From Candidatus Melainabacteria bacterium (GTDB lineage: Bacteria > Cyanobacteriota > Vampirovibrionia > Obscuribacterales > Obscuribacteraceae), in the NCBI GenBank assembly GCA_003242885.1, contig QKMZ01000005.1, positions 186,001-250,000 of the forward strand: 64,000 nucleotides of DNA. The letters are read 5' to 3'. The translations under genes and the position numbers were made by a program. The stretch's first letter is position 1; each line of letters starts with the position of its first letter. The notes under the pieces were generated by a model that worked only from the letters and a program-made list of their open reading frames with translations, did no database searches and was not told the DNA's origin. This document shows, piece after piece, positions 35,854 through 45,789 of this stretch.

Positions 35854-37722
35854 ATGCACGCGACCTATCTACTACTCTGGCGATTTTTCTCCTTTGCTGC
35901 GGCGGTAATTCTCTTCGCAGCCAGTTTGTTGTTCTTCATCAACTTTGCTGTGGGCGGGTTCTTTGCAAGCAAAATGGGAGCCGAGCAGAATGATGTGCTC
36001 ATCTACGCCATTTACCCCGCGATTCTCAGCGCCATCGTCCTCATCTTTTCGGCTTGGTCTTTGCCTGGAAAGCTATTCGAATTGATTGGCTATTTCTCCA
36101 TTTTGGAGAAGATGGCGCGCTTTGAGCTCTCCTGGCGTGAAAAACTGTCTGGTCCCAAGTGGCTGACAGTGATGGGCCCAACAGGCAAGCTCGCCGACGC
36201 GCTCCTGTGGCAGGGGAAAACGGAAGAAGCTGAGAAGACTTACTACGAGGTGGCCGAATACTCGAAGGCGGCTGGTCTATGGGCGTCTTTCATTGTCGGA
36301 CCCAGTCTTGAAAATTATGCGGAAAGGCTGGCTGCGACGGGGCGTCTGCTTGATTATGCAGATTGGAAAGGGCGTTTTCGTGGCGCCACTGTTTCGCGCC
36401 GCATCATTATTGTTCTCTGGCTGGCTATGTGCGTTTTGGCTGGGCAGCAAGCGCTTCGATACACTGCTCAATCTGTCCCTACGATCGCCTCGTACTTGAG
36501 CTACTTGGGGCGCTACGAATTGGCTGACAGTGTGCTTTCTTCGGGCATTGAGATTCTGCATAAATTTGCTCCAAACGCTCGCACAGAGGACAACGGATTC
36601 AAAATCAAGATGGCGCAAAATAACGTGCGCTGGGGGCGCTTGGCTGATGCCGAAGTGCTTTATTACCAAGTGATGCCAGTTAAAGATGTTTTGGCAGGTA
36701 AGCATGATGCGGAAATTCGAGATGATGTAGAAGCCATAGGGATGTTGCAGGAGTTAGCTTCGCTGAAAATGCGACGCGGCAGACCTGATGAAGCGCGCCA
36801 GATTTTGGATAAGCTCTATAAACTTTATCCTTCTGCCAGTTTGCTTATTTCGCTTGCCGACTTGTATCTCGAAGAGGGGCAGCTGAAACAGGCGGAAGAA
36901 CAAATTGATAAGGCTGAAAAGTCAATTCCCAAAATTCAAGACGAGGACAATAAGAACTTCATTCGCCTCTCTACGCAACTTAGAAAAGGGCGGCTGCGCT
37001 TGATGGAAAAGAATGGAGCTGCGGCGGAGACCGAATTCAACACCGGGCTTTTGAAGGTCGATGAAACAAAGGGGAAGCTAGAAAGTTTTCGTTTGCCATG
37101 TCTGATTGGGCTGATGGAAGCGGCTCATATGCAGTCTGACGCGAAGAAAGAAGAGAATTATAGAAAGGCTGTTCTTGCAGAAACCTTGAAACTGCAGGGT
37201 AGCAAAACGCCGCTTGATGCATCTGTTAGCTGCCATCAGTCAGCCGAAGCGATGGAGCGGTGCGGGCAGTATGGGATTGCAGACCAGCTACTTACTGAAG
37301 GAATGAACAATATTCTCAAAGCTACGTCCGCGGATAATCCTGCAATAGCTTCTTATTATGTAAAACGCGGCGAGGTTGCTTTGGCGCAAGGACATCTGGA
37401 TGCAGCAGCGCATTTGTGCCAAAAAGCAGTGAAGCTGATCAATGAAAAGGCGCTTAGTTCTGAGCATCCCGCGGTACTTGATGCAAATGTTCTTGCGGGC
37501 ACGACCTCGTTGAAACTCAAGATGCCGGATGAAGCAGCTTCATTTTTATGGGAAGTGAAGCGCATTGTTGAAAAGAACGGACTGCAACGAATTGAGCCAA
37601 AAGTCGCCGAAGCCTTGACGCAGTATAAGAACTTGCTGATTGAGCATGGCAACGAGGCGCGCGCTGATGAAGTGCAGACTTTACTTGATAAGACAAAGCT
37701 CAAGCAAAACAGCTACAATTAG
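35854..37722 (+). CDS. Membrane TPR protein
   Basis: A 622-residue protein. Two hydrophobic segments at the start (LLLWRFFSFAAAVILFAASL and VLIYAIYPAILSAIVLIFSA), a soluble TPR-like stretch, a third segment near residue 210 (IIIVLWLAMCVLAG), then a long array of TPRs (LAQGHLDAAAHLCQKAVKLI, LASLKMRRGRPDEARQIL, LADLYLEEGQLKQAEEQI). It probably is an inner-membrane scaffold. The start at 35854 is chosen since the frame before it runs into the tRNA gene and lacks a hydrophobic or conserved N-terminus; no good Shine-Dalgarno is seen. It shares TPR style with the 32.8-kb and 56.8-kb genes. Function unknown. Confidence 0.85.
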   Translation: MHATYLLLWRFFSFAAAVILFAASLLFFINFAVGGFFASKMGAEQNDVLIYAIYPAILSAIVLIFSAWSLPGKLFELIGYFSILEKMARFELSWREKLSGPKWLTVMGPTGKLADALLWQGKTEEAEKTYYEVAEYSKAAGLWASFIVGPSLENYAERLAATGRLLDYADWKGRFRGATVSRRIIIVLWLAMCVLAGQQALRYTAQSVPTIASYLSYLGRYELADSVLSSGIEILHKFAPNARTEDNGFKIKMAQNNVRWGRLADAEVLYYQVMPVKDVLAGKHDAEIRDDVEAIGMLQELASLKMRRGRPDEARQILDKLYKLYPSASLLISLADLYLEEGQLKQAEEQIDKAEKSIPKIQDEDNKNFIRLSTQLRKGRLRLMEKNGAAAETEFNTGLLKVDETKGKLESFRLPCLIGLMEAAHMQSDAKKEENYRKAVLAETLKLQGSKTPLDASVSCHQSAEAMERCGQYGIADQLLTEGMNNILKATSADNPAIASYYVKRGEVALAQGHLDAAAHLCQKAVKLINEKALSSEHPAVLDANVLAGTTSLKLKMPDEAASFLWEVKRIVEKNGLQRIEPKVAEALTQYKNLLIEHGNEARADEVQTLLDKTKLKQNSYN

Positions 37723-37756
37723 CCGCATTGTAAACCAGGCAATAAAGGAATTTGGC

Positions 37757-38440
37757 ATGCGTAACCGCTTCCGTTCAAATTTGCTGCACTCATTTGCGGC
37801 ACTTCTCGTAGTAACAGCTCCGGTATTCACACAAGCCGCGAACGCTCAAGCAGCAGCACCCAGTGCTCCCGCTGCGGCACCAGCCGCCGACGCCGGGCCC
37901 ACAATTGGCAAAGCAGCTCCCGCTTTCAGTTTGAAAGATTGCGATGGCAAAACCCGCAAGCTCTCAGATTTCAAAGGCAAAATCGTAGTGCTTGAATGGT
38001 TCAATCATGGATGTCCGTTTGTCAAAAAGCATTATGATTCAAACAACATGCAAGACTTGCAGAAGACATACACCGGTAAGGGCGTAGTTTGGCTTTCCAT
38101 CTGCTCTTCCGCCGAAGGTAAACAAGGATTTGGAACTCCTGAAGAGCACAAGAAAGCCTTCAAGGATAGAGGGGCGGCACCAACTGCGGTGCTAATCGAT
38201 TCAGAAGGAACCGTTGGCCACGCATACGGTGCCAAGACAACGCCTGCGATGTACGTCATCGATGGAAAAGGCACGCTCGTATATTCTGGTGCCATCGACG
38301 ATAACCGCACTCCGGACAAAGAAGCTGCGAAGACAGCGAAGAATTTTGTAGCTGCTGCTCTTAACGAAACACTCGCGAAGAAAGCGGTTGCGATTTCCTC
38401 GACGAAGTCCTATGGCTGCTCGATCAAATACAAGCAGTAA
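37757..38440 (+). CDS. Secreted thioredoxin-fold redoxin (AhpC/TSA-like)
   Basis: A 227-residue protein: Sec signal ending ANAQA (cleavage near residue 31), an Ala/Pro linker, then a redoxin domain. The active site is NHGCPFVKKHY with C86; there is no resolving Cys in a CxxC motif, but a C-terminal SYGCSIKY could supply one. GAKTTPAMYVID is the usual cis-Pro loop. It should act in the periplasm as a thiol peroxidase or redox protein. The ATG at 37757 has AGGA about 8 nt upstream; an earlier in-frame start lies inside the TPR gene and is unlikely. It follows the TPR gene by 34 nt. Confidence 0.9.
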   Translation: MRNRFRSNLLHSFAALLVVTAPVFTQAANAQAAAPSAPAAAPAADAGPTIGKAAPAFSLKDCDGKTRKLSDFKGKIVVLEWFNHGCPFVKKHYDSNNMQDLQKTYTGKGVVWLSICSSAEGKQGFGTPEEHKKAFKDRGAAPTAVLIDSEGTVGHAYGAKTTPAMYVIDGKGTLVYSGAIDDNRTPDKEAAKTAKNFVAAALNETLAKKAVAISSTKSYGCSIKYKQ

Positions 38441-38448
38441 TTACTGTC

Positions 38449-38640
38449 GGGACGACGCCATGCGCCGCCCTATTTTAGTGTCGACGCCATGCGCCGACCG
38501 TCTATGGTAGGGTCGACGCCATGCGTCGACCGCTTTAAACCTGGGAGCGCCAGCGGCTCGCCGGCTTCGGGCGGCATTAATGCCGCCCCTCTTACAGTTA
38601 AGGTCCAGTCATTGTTAGCGCGATGCCATGCATCGCCCAG
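38449..38640. repeat. Cluster of dispersed GC-rich palindromes (copies B and G)
   Basis: Three tandem imperfect palindromes with core GACGCCATGCG(C/T)CG (38449-38470, 38478-38499, 38511-38531) are followed by the perfect 20-bp palindrome GGGCGGCATTAATGCCGCCC (38569-38588) inside a 49-bp block that is the inverted copy of 20190-20238, then GCGATGCCATGCATCGCCC (38620-38638). It fills the space between the redoxin and the DDAH-like gene. Confidence 0.88.
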
Positions 38641-38706
38641 TGTCAAAGAAACAGACATAGGTGTCACGGAAACCCACATCATTCCTCACTTGTCGGGAGA
38701 GCTCTA

Positions 38707-39633
38707 ATGCATCCACTGCTTAACCAAATGATGGTCGTGACCAGCGTAGATCAGGTTTCGAAGTTCAAATTAAAGGACTTCGAAACTCACCTGGACCCAA
38801 CAAAAATTTTGATGTGCCCACCTACATATTTCACTGTGGAATCAGTGGACAACCCGTTTATGCAAGGGAACGTTGGAGCGGTTGATAAAGAGCTCGCACA
38901 GAAGCAGTGGAACGATCTTAAAGCCGTTTACGAGTCTCTAGGTGTTGAAGTCGAAACTATCGAGCCTGTAGAAGGGCTTGAAGATATGGTTTTTGCTGCA
39001 AATCAGGTACTTCCCGGCGCGTATCCTAATGGAAGACCTTTTGTCATTCTCGGAGAAATGCGCAACGAGAAGCGAAACCAGGAAGTTCCGTGGTATCGCA
39101 AATGGTTCCAGGAAAACGACTACCACATCATTGATATCTTCGATTCGAAGGACAATAAGGAACATAGTCCTTGCTTCGAAGGACAGGGCGATGCGATTTG
39201 GCATCCGGGTCGGAAGCTTCTCTATTGCGCCTTCGGACCTCGCACTGACGTAGAATCTGCGACGCTTTTGAACATGACACTAGTAAGTCCGGTCGTTCAG
39301 TTAAAGCTTGCAGATCCCCGCTTCTACCACCTCGACACTTGCTTCTTCGCAATCAATGAATGGACAGTAGCGATTTACGAAGGCGCCTTCGATGAACGAG
39401 GTCTAGCGCTAATCAGGCACTTCTTCAAGAACGTTATCTCAGTCAGCGAAAAGGAAGCATTGAACTTCGCCTTGAATGCAGTTGCGATCAAGGACGACAT
39501 TATTTTGCAAAAAGGCTCCCCGGAGTTCGTCGCCGCTTTAAAGACATACGGGTTCAGGGCAATCGAAGTCGACACCAGCGAATTCATGAAATCTGGCGGC
39601 AGCGTCTTTTGCATGAAGATGATGGTGTATTAG
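38707..39633 (+). CDS. DDAH-like amidinohydrolase (arginine-deiminase superfamily)
   Basis: A 308-residue guanidino-group-modifying enzyme. It has the superfamily signatures MCPPTYFTV (substrate-binding start), LEDMVFAANQ (E92/D93), FEGQGDAIW, YHLDTCF (catalytic H208) and the C-terminal GGSVFCMKM (nucleophile C302). Dimethylarginine dimethylaminohydrolase, arginine dihydrolase (the N-terminal part of cyanobacterial AgrE/ArgZ) and related hydrolases share this plan, so the exact substrate (arginine, methylarginine) is open. The start at 38707 has GGGAG 8 nt upstream. It stands alone as a single domain, lacking the C-terminal domain of AgrE. The palindrome cluster forms its upstream region. Confidence 0.88.
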   Translation: MHPLLNQMMVVTSVDQVSKFKLKDFETHLDPTKILMCPPTYFTVESVDNPFMQGNVGAVDKELAQKQWNDLKAVYESLGVEVETIEPVEGLEDMVFAANQVLPGAYPNGRPFVILGEMRNEKRNQEVPWYRKWFQENDYHIIDIFDSKDNKEHSPCFEGQGDAIWHPGRKLLYCAFGPRTDVESATLLNMTLVSPVVQLKLADPRFYHLDTCFFAINEWTVAIYEGAFDERGLALIRHFFKNVISVSEKEALNFALNAVAIKDDIILQKGSPEFVAALKTYGFRAIEVDTSEFMKSGGSVFCMKMMVY

Positions 39634-39642
39634 ACTGGGAAT

Positions 39643-40272
39643 GTGAATAAGCGATACATCAAGGCAATTCTAATTGGTGCGGCTTTCGGCCTCGCAACGC
39701 TCTTAAGTTGGGCGACTTGTCACAGCCTGACTGCATTCACTTTTGCAGGTATTCCGATGCACTACATTCCGTTTTGGGATACCCACTCTTCCGCATATAG
39801 ACATGTTAGACCCGACCTGCAAGCAGCGGCAGTACTTCTGCGATTCTGCATGCTGTTACTGCATAACGGCTACAACTATCTTCTTCCTCCAATTCTTGTC
39901 TGTTGTCTAATTGCTAAATTGGAGGATTTGAAAGATTCCAACATCGTTGGAGTAGCTTTTCGACGGGCACTCAAGGCTACGGGATTGATATTGCTTGTTC
40001 TCTGGCTTATAGGTATGAGTGCGTTTGCCATAATCGCCCGTGATAGCTTATCACCCTATTTGAGTTGGGATATCATACCTTTAGCTGCGCTCGAATTCAT
40101 CGGAATCATTGCTGTTTCAATAGCCGAAGAGTTAACGCTCAGCGTTACGATGGGCATATCTCCGGTGATCTTTGCCGCGACATTTATATGGCATTACTGT
40201 GCTGCACAACAAGAATGGTCCAAGAAAATTACGCAAGTTCAAAGCGACTGCGCTGATGTTCACCAGAAATGA
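39643..40272 (+). CDS. Polytopic membrane protein of unknown function
   Basis: A 209-residue protein with about five hydrophobic segments (ILIGAAFGLATLLSWATC; AAVLLRFCMLLLHNGYNYLLPPILVCCLIA; GLILLVLWLIGMSAFAII; IIPLAALEFIGIIAVSIA; VIFAATFIWHY). It may resemble the SpoIIM/stage-II-type or YIP-like families, with the acidic ALEFIGI and AEELTL motifs in the membrane, but I cannot confirm this. It starts at GTG (39643), 9 nt after the DDAH-like gene, and ends with an ATGA overlap with the next gene, so the three are probably one transcript. Confidence 0.75.
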   Translation: MNKRYIKAILIGAAFGLATLLSWATCHSLTAFTFAGIPMHYIPFWDTHSSAYRHVRPDLQAAAVLLRFCMLLLHNGYNYLLPPILVCCLIAKLEDLKDSNIVGVAFRRALKATGLILLVLWLIGMSAFAIIARDSLSPYLSWDIIPLAALEFIGIIAVSIAEELTLSVTMGISPVIFAATFIWHYCAAQQEWSKKITQVQSDCADVHQK

Positions 40273-41486
40273 AGCACGAAGGTTTTAAGTTGAAACATCG
40301 CAATATGTTGTGGCACCTTACGGCATCAGCTTTGCTGGCCGCCACGTGCATTTTGTTTGCTGCTGTACCACGAGTGAGCGCCGACACGTCATTTGACTCT
40401 GGTGTGAAACAGTTTGCGCAGGGAAAATATCAGGAAGCGTTGACGTCGTTTCATGCTTCGGAATCCGGCGGCATGAAGGAAGCGAAACTTTATTACTACG
40501 AAGCGCTCTGCAATCAGCAGTTGAAAAATTACGACAAAGCTCGATTGCTATTCCAGTATGTTGTAAAACAGTTTCCTCAATCTGATGCGGCTATATTGGC
40601 AAACCAAGCGTTAGGTATTAGAAGCGCGCAGCCGGCTGCGGCGGCGCCCGCACCGCAAGCGGCTACGCAGCCGGAGGAAGCGACAGTTCCATTTGCCAGC
40701 AGTCCTTTTGCTAGTCATATTTATGTGAATGTTCTGGTGAATGGCCAACCAATTACGATGATGCTCGATACTGGTGCGTCGTATACGACCTTTGCTCAGT
40801 CGGTTCTGACAAACAACAACATCAAAATTCCGACAGTGAAAAACGCAATGAGGGTGACCGGAGTTGGCGGTGAATCGAGCGTTTCAGTTGGACGCGTGAT
40901 GATTCAGTTTGGTGAAGTTAGTCAACTCGTTCCGATTTGCATTCAGGACGATACGATTCCGGGTACTGCAAGCTCAGTGCCGCTGCTTGGTCAGTCATTT
41001 CTCTCTGCGTTCAATTACGAGATTGATTATCGAGCGCGAACTGTCAAAGTCATGCGCATGAAATCTGAGGCAGTGCAAAAGCCCAAGCGGGGCGTTTCTC
41101 CTTATTCTCGAGATTCCAATTCTGTGCCGTTTCGAAGAGAGGGCAATTTGATTGAAGTTACTGCCAAAATCAACGGTCGCGAGTGCGACATGATTTTGGA
41201 TACGGGCGCAGAATCAGTCGCGTTTTCCGATAAGGCGCTAGCGTCACTAGGACTCAATGTGCCTACCAACTCTCGGCGCCTCATTGCGAGCGGAGTGGGA
41301 GGACACAGAGAAGGGTATTCATTTACATTGAACGAAGTGCAGCTGGGACCGATTACTAAAAAGTATGTGCGCGCGGGTTCAGCGAACTACATGGCTATTT
41401 CGAAGCCGCTTCTAGGACATTCATTTTTTGAAGGAACAGCATTCACAGTGGACAACGAAGCCCAAGTGATTAGGTTTATCCCATAG
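40269..41486 (+). CDS. Exported protein with TPR and two retropepsin-like aspartyl-protease domains
   Basis: A 405-residue protein. Signal peptide (LTASALLAATCILFAAVPRVSA), two TPR-like helices (about 40-115), an Ala/Pro linker, and two aspartyl-protease-like domains, each with the catalytic DTGA motif (D167 in MMLDTGASYT, D311 in MILDTGAESV) and the later hydrophobic LLGQSFL / LLGHSFF flap-side motif. Retropepsins work as dimers of such halves; here two halves are joined, so the protein may be active on its own, like pepsin. It starts by ATGA overlap with the upstream membrane-protein gene. An alternative start (40305) would place the signal peptide at the very N-terminus. Substrate unknown; periplasmic. 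Confidence 0.85.
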   Translation: MKHEGFKLKHRNMLWHLTASALLAATCILFAAVPRVSADTSFDSGVKQFAQGKYQEALTSFHASESGGMKEAKLYYYEALCNQQLKNYDKARLLFQYVVKQFPQSDAAILANQALGIRSAQPAAAAPAPQAATQPEEATVPFASSPFASHIYVNVLVNGQPITMMLDTGASYTTFAQSVLTNNNIKIPTVKNAMRVTGVGGESSVSVGRVMIQFGEVSQLVPICIQDDTIPGTASSVPLLGQSFLSAFNYEIDYRARTVKVMRMKSEAVQKPKRGVSPYSRDSNSVPFRREGNLIEVTAKINGRECDMILDTGAESVAFSDKALASLGLNVPTNSRRLIASGVGGHREGYSFTLNEVQLGPITKKYVRAGSANYMAISKPLLGHSFFEGTAFTVDNEAQVIRFIP

Positions 41487-41530
41487 ATTCTTGCCGGCTG
41501 GAAGATGGAATTCCGGCCAAGCGTTCGCTG

Positions 41531-42811
41531 TTAACCAGAGATGAGTTTTACGAACTTGCGACGACCGACTTGCAGAACCAATTCAGTTCCGTTGTCGACC
41601 GTAACTTGATGCATTGGATCTTTTACTTGTTCGCCGTTGATGCGGACGCCGCCTTCTTGCACGAGGCGTTTTGCCTCGCCCGAGCCGCCGGAGAGTTTTG
41701 CATCAACCATTACACGGAAAAGAGGCGTTGGTTCTGTCACCGTATGTGATGGCATATCGTCCGGGATTTGTTTCTCGCTGTGGACTTTGGTCCAGTTGGC
41801 GAGTGCGGCATCGGCTGCGGCTTCTCCGTGGTATTGGAGCACCAGTTGGCGGCCGAGTTTTTCTTTGGCGTCTTTCGGATTTCCGCCTTTCTCAAGCATC
41901 TCTTTCACTTCATCGATTTCCTTGCCGGAGAATGCGGAAGTGAGATCGAAGTATTTGATGATGAGCTCATCCGGAATGCGCATGCACTTGCCGAACATGT
42001 CATCCGGTTCGTCTTTCAGCGCAATGTAATTGTTGTAAGTCTTGGACATCTTCTTAACGCCGTCCGTACCTTCAAGCAATGGCAGAAGCATCGCCATTTG
42101 CGCTTCCTGCTTGTAGTGCGGCTGCAGCTCACGTCCTTGAAGGATGTTGAAGCGCTGGTCCGTTCCGCCGAGTTCGATGTCGGCACGAATCGCGACCGAA
42201 TCATAAGCTTGAAGTAGCGGGTAGAAAAGTTCGTGGAATGAAACCGGCTGTTGTTGGTCGAGCCTGCTGCCGAAAGCTTCTTTGGCGATGAGCTGGTTGG
42301 CTGTGCAAGTGCTAGCCAACTTGATTACGTCCTTCAAACTGAGCGGATCCAACCAATCGGCATTGTTTGTCATCTCGACCTTGTCGAGATCGAGGATAAG
42401 TTCGATCTGATGCAGATATGTTTCTGCGTTCTTTGCGACGTCTTCTGCCGTCAGCGGCGGGCGAGTGGCGTTGCGACCAGTCGGGTCACCGATGCGGGCG
42501 GTGAAACCGCCAATGATAAGAACGACCTGATGACCGAAATCTTGAAACTTCTTCAGCTTGCGAAGCACAACTGCGTGTCCGACGTGCAAGTCAGCGGCGG
42601 TAGGGTCTACGCCTAGTTTTGCTCTCAGCGGGCGTCCTTCTTTCTGTGCCTTATAGATTCGACGGGCGAGCCCCATTGCGCCATCCGGAAGCACTTCCGC
42701 ACCTCGGCAAAGCTCCTGCGCTTGGTCGATGATTTCCTGCGGAATTTGCTCTTGAGCGTCTTTGTCGTCTGCCACGGTTTGCTGTTTCACCATCTCGCTG
42801 TTCTGAGACAT
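41531..42811 (-). CDS. tyrS: Tyrosyl-tRNA synthetase
   Basis: A 426-residue class I synthetase that charges tRNA-Tyr. It has the HIGH-type motif HVGHAVVL, the tyrosine/tRNA-contacting QAYDSVAI and GGTDQRFN, the KMSKS-type KKMSKTYNN, and a C-terminal S4 RNA-binding domain (GEAKRLVQEGGVRINGEQV…VLQVGRRKFVKL). The length fits the TyrZ-like bacterial form. The ATG at 42811 is preceded by AAGGAAA at 6 nt, so the longer open frame to 42850, which runs into a dispersed palindrome, is unlikely. It is divergent from leuS. I see no T-box leader. Confidence 0.98.
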   Translation of the reverse strand: MSQNSEMVKQQTVADDKDAQEQIPQEIIDQAQELCRGAEVLPDGAMGLARRIYKAQKEGRPLRAKLGVDPTAADLHVGHAVVLRKLKKFQDFGHQVVLIIGGFTARIGDPTGRNATRPPLTAEDVAKNAETYLHQIELILDLDKVEMTNNADWLDPLSLKDVIKLASTCTANQLIAKEAFGSRLDQQQPVSFHELFYPLLQAYDSVAIRADIELGGTDQRFNILQGRELQPHYKQEAQMAMLLPLLEGTDGVKKMSKTYNNYIALKDEPDDMFGKCMRIPDELIIKYFDLTSAFSGKEIDEVKEMLEKGGNPKDAKEKLGRQLVLQYHGEAAADAALANWTKVHSEKQIPDDMPSHTVTEPTPLFRVMVDAKLSGGSGEAKRLVQEGGVRINGEQVKDPMHQVTVDNGTELVLQVGRRKFVKLISG

Positions 42812-42840
42812 TGCGGTTTCCTTCGTCATTTTGAGAACCG

Positions 42841-42943
42841 AGCGACGCATGGCATCGCCCCTACGCGGCTCGCCGAGGCAGTTCCTCGGTATCGACGTTT
42901 CCGCCGATTATCCGCACCGGGCGACGCATGGCGTCGCCCCTAC
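42841..42943. repeat. Dispersed GC-rich palindromes, copies C1 and C2
   Basis: Two copies of the GGCGACGCATGGCGTCGCC palindrome type (42841-42861 degenerate, 42919-42940) enclose a GCCGAGGCAGTTCCTCGGT hairpin. They lie in the tyrS-leuS divergent region and end in CCCCTAC like the other copies. Confidence 0.85.
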
Positions 42944-43146
42944 TAAATGCTGGCAGCCGGTTTAGGGTCGCAAGCATTTTAAGTAGCTAAGAATCTTAGC
43001 ATGGACCTCTTCTTTGCTTGTTCCAAAGTACCTACTGAGATAAGATGACTGCTCCGGGGCTTGAAAGAGCACCGGGCTAGGTGCGCTCTGAAAAGTGCGC
43101 CAATGGAGGGTTTCCTATTACGAGAGCCTTTCGGAATTGATGGGCC

Positions 43147-43195
43147 GGGCGACGCCATGCGTCGCCCCTACAAGCGGGGCGCACACGATGTGCCC
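43147..43195. repeat. Dispersed palindrome pair, copy D
   Basis: GGGCGACGC-CAT-GCGTCGCCC (43147-43167), the joint CCTACAAGC, then GGGGCGCACACGATGTGCCC (43176-43195). It sits directly before the leuS ribosome-binding site and would form two hairpins in the leuS leader RNA. Confidence 0.88.
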
Positions 43196-43211
43196 GACGG
43201 AGAAAAGAGAA

Positions 43212-45758
43212 ATGGCTAGCCAGTATGTCCCGCAGGATATTGAAGAAAAATGGCAGGTTGAGTGGGAAAAATTAGGCATCTATCAGGCAAATGACCTTGA
43301 TAAGAAGCCGAAATACTACTCGCTGGTTATGTTTCCGTACCCTTCGGGCGACTTGCACATGGGGCACATGCGGGTTTACACAATCTCTGATGTGATTTCG
43401 CGCCAGAGACGCATGCTTGGCTATAACGTTCTCAATCCGATGGGTTGGGACGCTTTCGGTTTGCCTGCTGAAAACGCGGCAATGTCGCGGAAGAAACACC
43501 CGGAAGAATGGACTACCAGCAATATCAAGTTTATGCGTGACGAGCAGTTGAAAAAGCTCGGAACCAGCTATGACTGGCGCCGCGAGGTGACGACCTGCAA
43601 CAAAGATTATTATCATTGGACGCAGTGGATTATCCTCAAGTTCTTTGAAAACGGGCTCGCCGTGCGCAAAGAAGCTCCAGTCAATTGGTGCCCTGATTGC
43701 CACACCGTCCTCGCTAACGAACAGGTTGTCGACGGCAATTGCTGGCGCCATTTGGAAACTCGCGTCGAGCAAAAGATGATGAGCCAATGGTTCCTCAAGA
43801 TCACGAAATACGCGGATCCGCTTCTCGAAGACCTCGACAAGTTGGTCGGTTGGCCAGAACGCGTTCGCGTTATGCAGCAAAATTGGATTGGAAGATCGGA
43901 AGGCGCCGAACTTGTCTTCACTGTTGAGAACAAGCCCAACGTTCAAATCCCTGTTTTCACTACCAGACCTGACACCGTATTTGGTGTGGCTTGCATGGTG
44001 CTCGCACCAGAGCATCCGCTCGTAAAAGAGCTCACGACGCCTGAGTGCAAAGAAGCCGTAGAGAAGTATGTTGATGAAGCTGCGCACAAAACCGAACTTG
44101 ACAGATTGTCGACGGAAAAGAGCAAAACCGGCGTGCCGATTGGCTCTCATGTAATCAATCCGTTCAACGGGGATATCGTTCCGATCTGGGTTGCCGACTA
44201 TGCACTCGTAAATTATGGAACCGGCGCTGTGATGAACGTGCCGGCTCATGATGAGCGCGATTTCGAGTTTGCCAAGAAATTCAACTTGCCGATTAAGCAA
44301 GTCGTTTCGGAAGACGGCACCAAAGTCGACGAAATGAAAGAGGCTTACACCGGCGAAGGCACGATGGTTAATTCCGGAGGTTTCGATGGATTGACCAACA
44401 CTGAAGCCAAAAAGAAAATGACCGAGTGGGCGTCCAACAATAATTGCGGAAAGCCCCGCACACAGTATCGCTTGCGCGATTGGTTGATCAGCCGTCAACG
44501 CTATTGGGGTTGCCCGATTCCCGTAATTCATTGCGAAAAGTGCGGTGTGGTGACAGAGAAGGAAGAGAATCTTCCTGTCATTTTGCCGACCGAGGGCGTT
44601 GAAATAACCGGCGAAGGTGGCTCACCTCTCAAGCGTATGGACGATTGGATTAATGTTACTTGCCACAAGTGCGGCGGTCCGGCGAAGCGCGAAACCGACA
44701 CCATGGACACATTTATTTGTTCCAGTTGGTATTTCTTGCGTTATCCCGATGCGCTCAACGATAAAGAAGCGTTTGCCAAAGAGAAGGTCAATTACTGGAT
44801 GCCGGTCGATCAATACATCGGCGGTATCGAGCACGCAATTTTGCACTTGCTCTATGCGCGTTTCTTCACCAAAGCCTTGCGCGATTTGGGCTATGTCAAC
44901 TGCGATGAGCCTTTCACCAACTTGCTTTCTCAGGGCATGGTAACTAAGTTTTCGCCCACTTCAGGACGCATCGAAAAGATGTCCAAGTCTCGCGGCAACG
45001 TCGTCGGAACGACCGATTTCTTCAAGAAATACGGGGCGGACTCGGCGCGTTTGTTCACACTTTTCGCGGCACCTCCAGAGCAAGAACTCGAGTGGAATGA
45101 GGACGGTGCTGTCGGACAGTATCGCTTCCTTGGTCGTGTCTGGAGATTGGTCAGCGACCTCATCGAAGCCGGCGCGATTTCCCAAAATGATGCGGCTCCA
45201 GCCTTTGACTCTTTGCCGGATTCGGGCAAAGTGGCGCTCAAGTTGGTGCACAAAACTATCAAAGCCGTCACCAAAGATTTGCAGCCGGAGCGATATGTTT
45301 TCAACACTGCCATCGCTCGCCTGATGGAGTTGGTCAACGGTTTGAATGACTACCTTCGTGCAGTGAAAGCGGTTGAAAGTCCCCAAAATCTTTCGGACGG
45401 CGAAAAGGCGTTGCTTGGTTTTGCAAGCCGCCACTTGCTCTTGTTGCTCGCACCAATGGCGCCGCACATTTCGGAAGAGCTTTTCCAGATGTTGCCCGCC
45501 CGCAAGGGTAAGACTGGTTCGATTCACACCGAAGCGTGGCCCAGTTACGAAGAAGCGTTGACAGTAGACGACGAAATCGAACTCGTTATCCAGGTTAACG
45601 GGAAAATCGTTAACAAAATTCCCGCCCGCCGCGGTCTCGCCAAGCAGCAGGCTGAAGAGATTGCATTAACTGACGAAAAGGTTAAAGACAAGCTCAACGG
45701 AAGCTCCGTGAAAAAAGTGATTGTCGTGCCCGACAAGCTAGTTAACGTGGTAATTTGA
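43212..45758 (+). CDS. leuS: Leucyl-tRNA synthetase
   Basis: An 848-residue class I synthetase that charges tRNA-Leu. It shows the HIGH motif in [13 protein letters not shown], the connective editing domain ([21 protein letters not shown] with the conserved Asp), the tryptophan-rich [14 protein letters not shown], Cys-rich zinc-type segments (CEKCGVV, CHKCGG), KMSKSRGN, and the C-terminal VQVNGKI domain. The start at 43212 is set by GGAG 9 nt upstream; the frame before it only translates the palindromic repeat. It is divergent from tyrS. Confidence 0.98.
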   Translation: MASQYVPQDIEEKWQVEWEKLGIYQANDLDKKPKYYSLVMFPYPSGDLHMGHMRVYTISDVISRQRRMLGYNVLNPMGWDAFGLPAENAAMSRKKHPEEWTTSNIKFMRDEQLKKLGTSYDWRREVTTCNKDYYHWTQWIILKFFENGLAVRKEAPVNWCPDCHTVLANEQVVDGNCWRHLETRVEQKMMSQWFLKITKYADPLLEDLDKLVGWPERVRVMQQNWIGRSEGAELVFTVENKPNVQIPVFTTRPDTVFGVACMVLAPEHPLVKELTTPECKEAVEKYVDEAAHKTELDRLSTEKSKTGVPIGSHVINPFNGDIVPIWVADYALVNYGTGAVMNVPAHDERDFEFAKKFNLPIKQVVSEDGTKVDEMKEAYTGEGTMVNSGGFDGLTNTEAKKKMTEWASNNNCGKPRTQYRLRDWLISRQRYWGCPIPVIHCEKCGVVTEKEENLPVILPTEGVEITGEGGSPLKRMDDWINVTCHKCGGPAKRETDTMDTFICSSWYFLRYPDALNDKEAFAKEKVNYWMPVDQYIGGIEHAILHLLYARFFTKALRDLGYVNCDEPFTNLLSQGMVTKFSPTSGRIEKMSKSRGNVVGTTDFFKKYGADSARLFTLFAAPPEQELEWNEDGAVGQYRFLGRVWRLVSDLIEAGAISQNDAAPAFDSLPDSGKVALKLVHKTIKAVTKDLQPERYVFNTAIARLMELVNGLNDYLRAVKAVESPQNLSDGEKALLGFASRHLLLLLAPMAPHISEELFQMLPARKGKTGSIHTEAWPSYEEALTVDDEIELVIQVNGKIVNKIPARRGLAKQQAEEIALTDEKVKDKLNGSSVKKVIVVPDKLVNVVI

Positions 45759-45789
45759 GAGAAGGTAAGGCACCGCTTTACTGACAAGA

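Noticed and set aside
43095..43211. Longer LeuS N-terminus from 43095
   Set aside because: The extra residues come from the palindromic repeat; the ATG at 43212 has a good ribosome-binding site and the family's usual N-terminus.
43272..44531. 419-codon minus-strand frame
   Set aside because: Antisense shadow of leuS, which is unmistakable on the plus strand.
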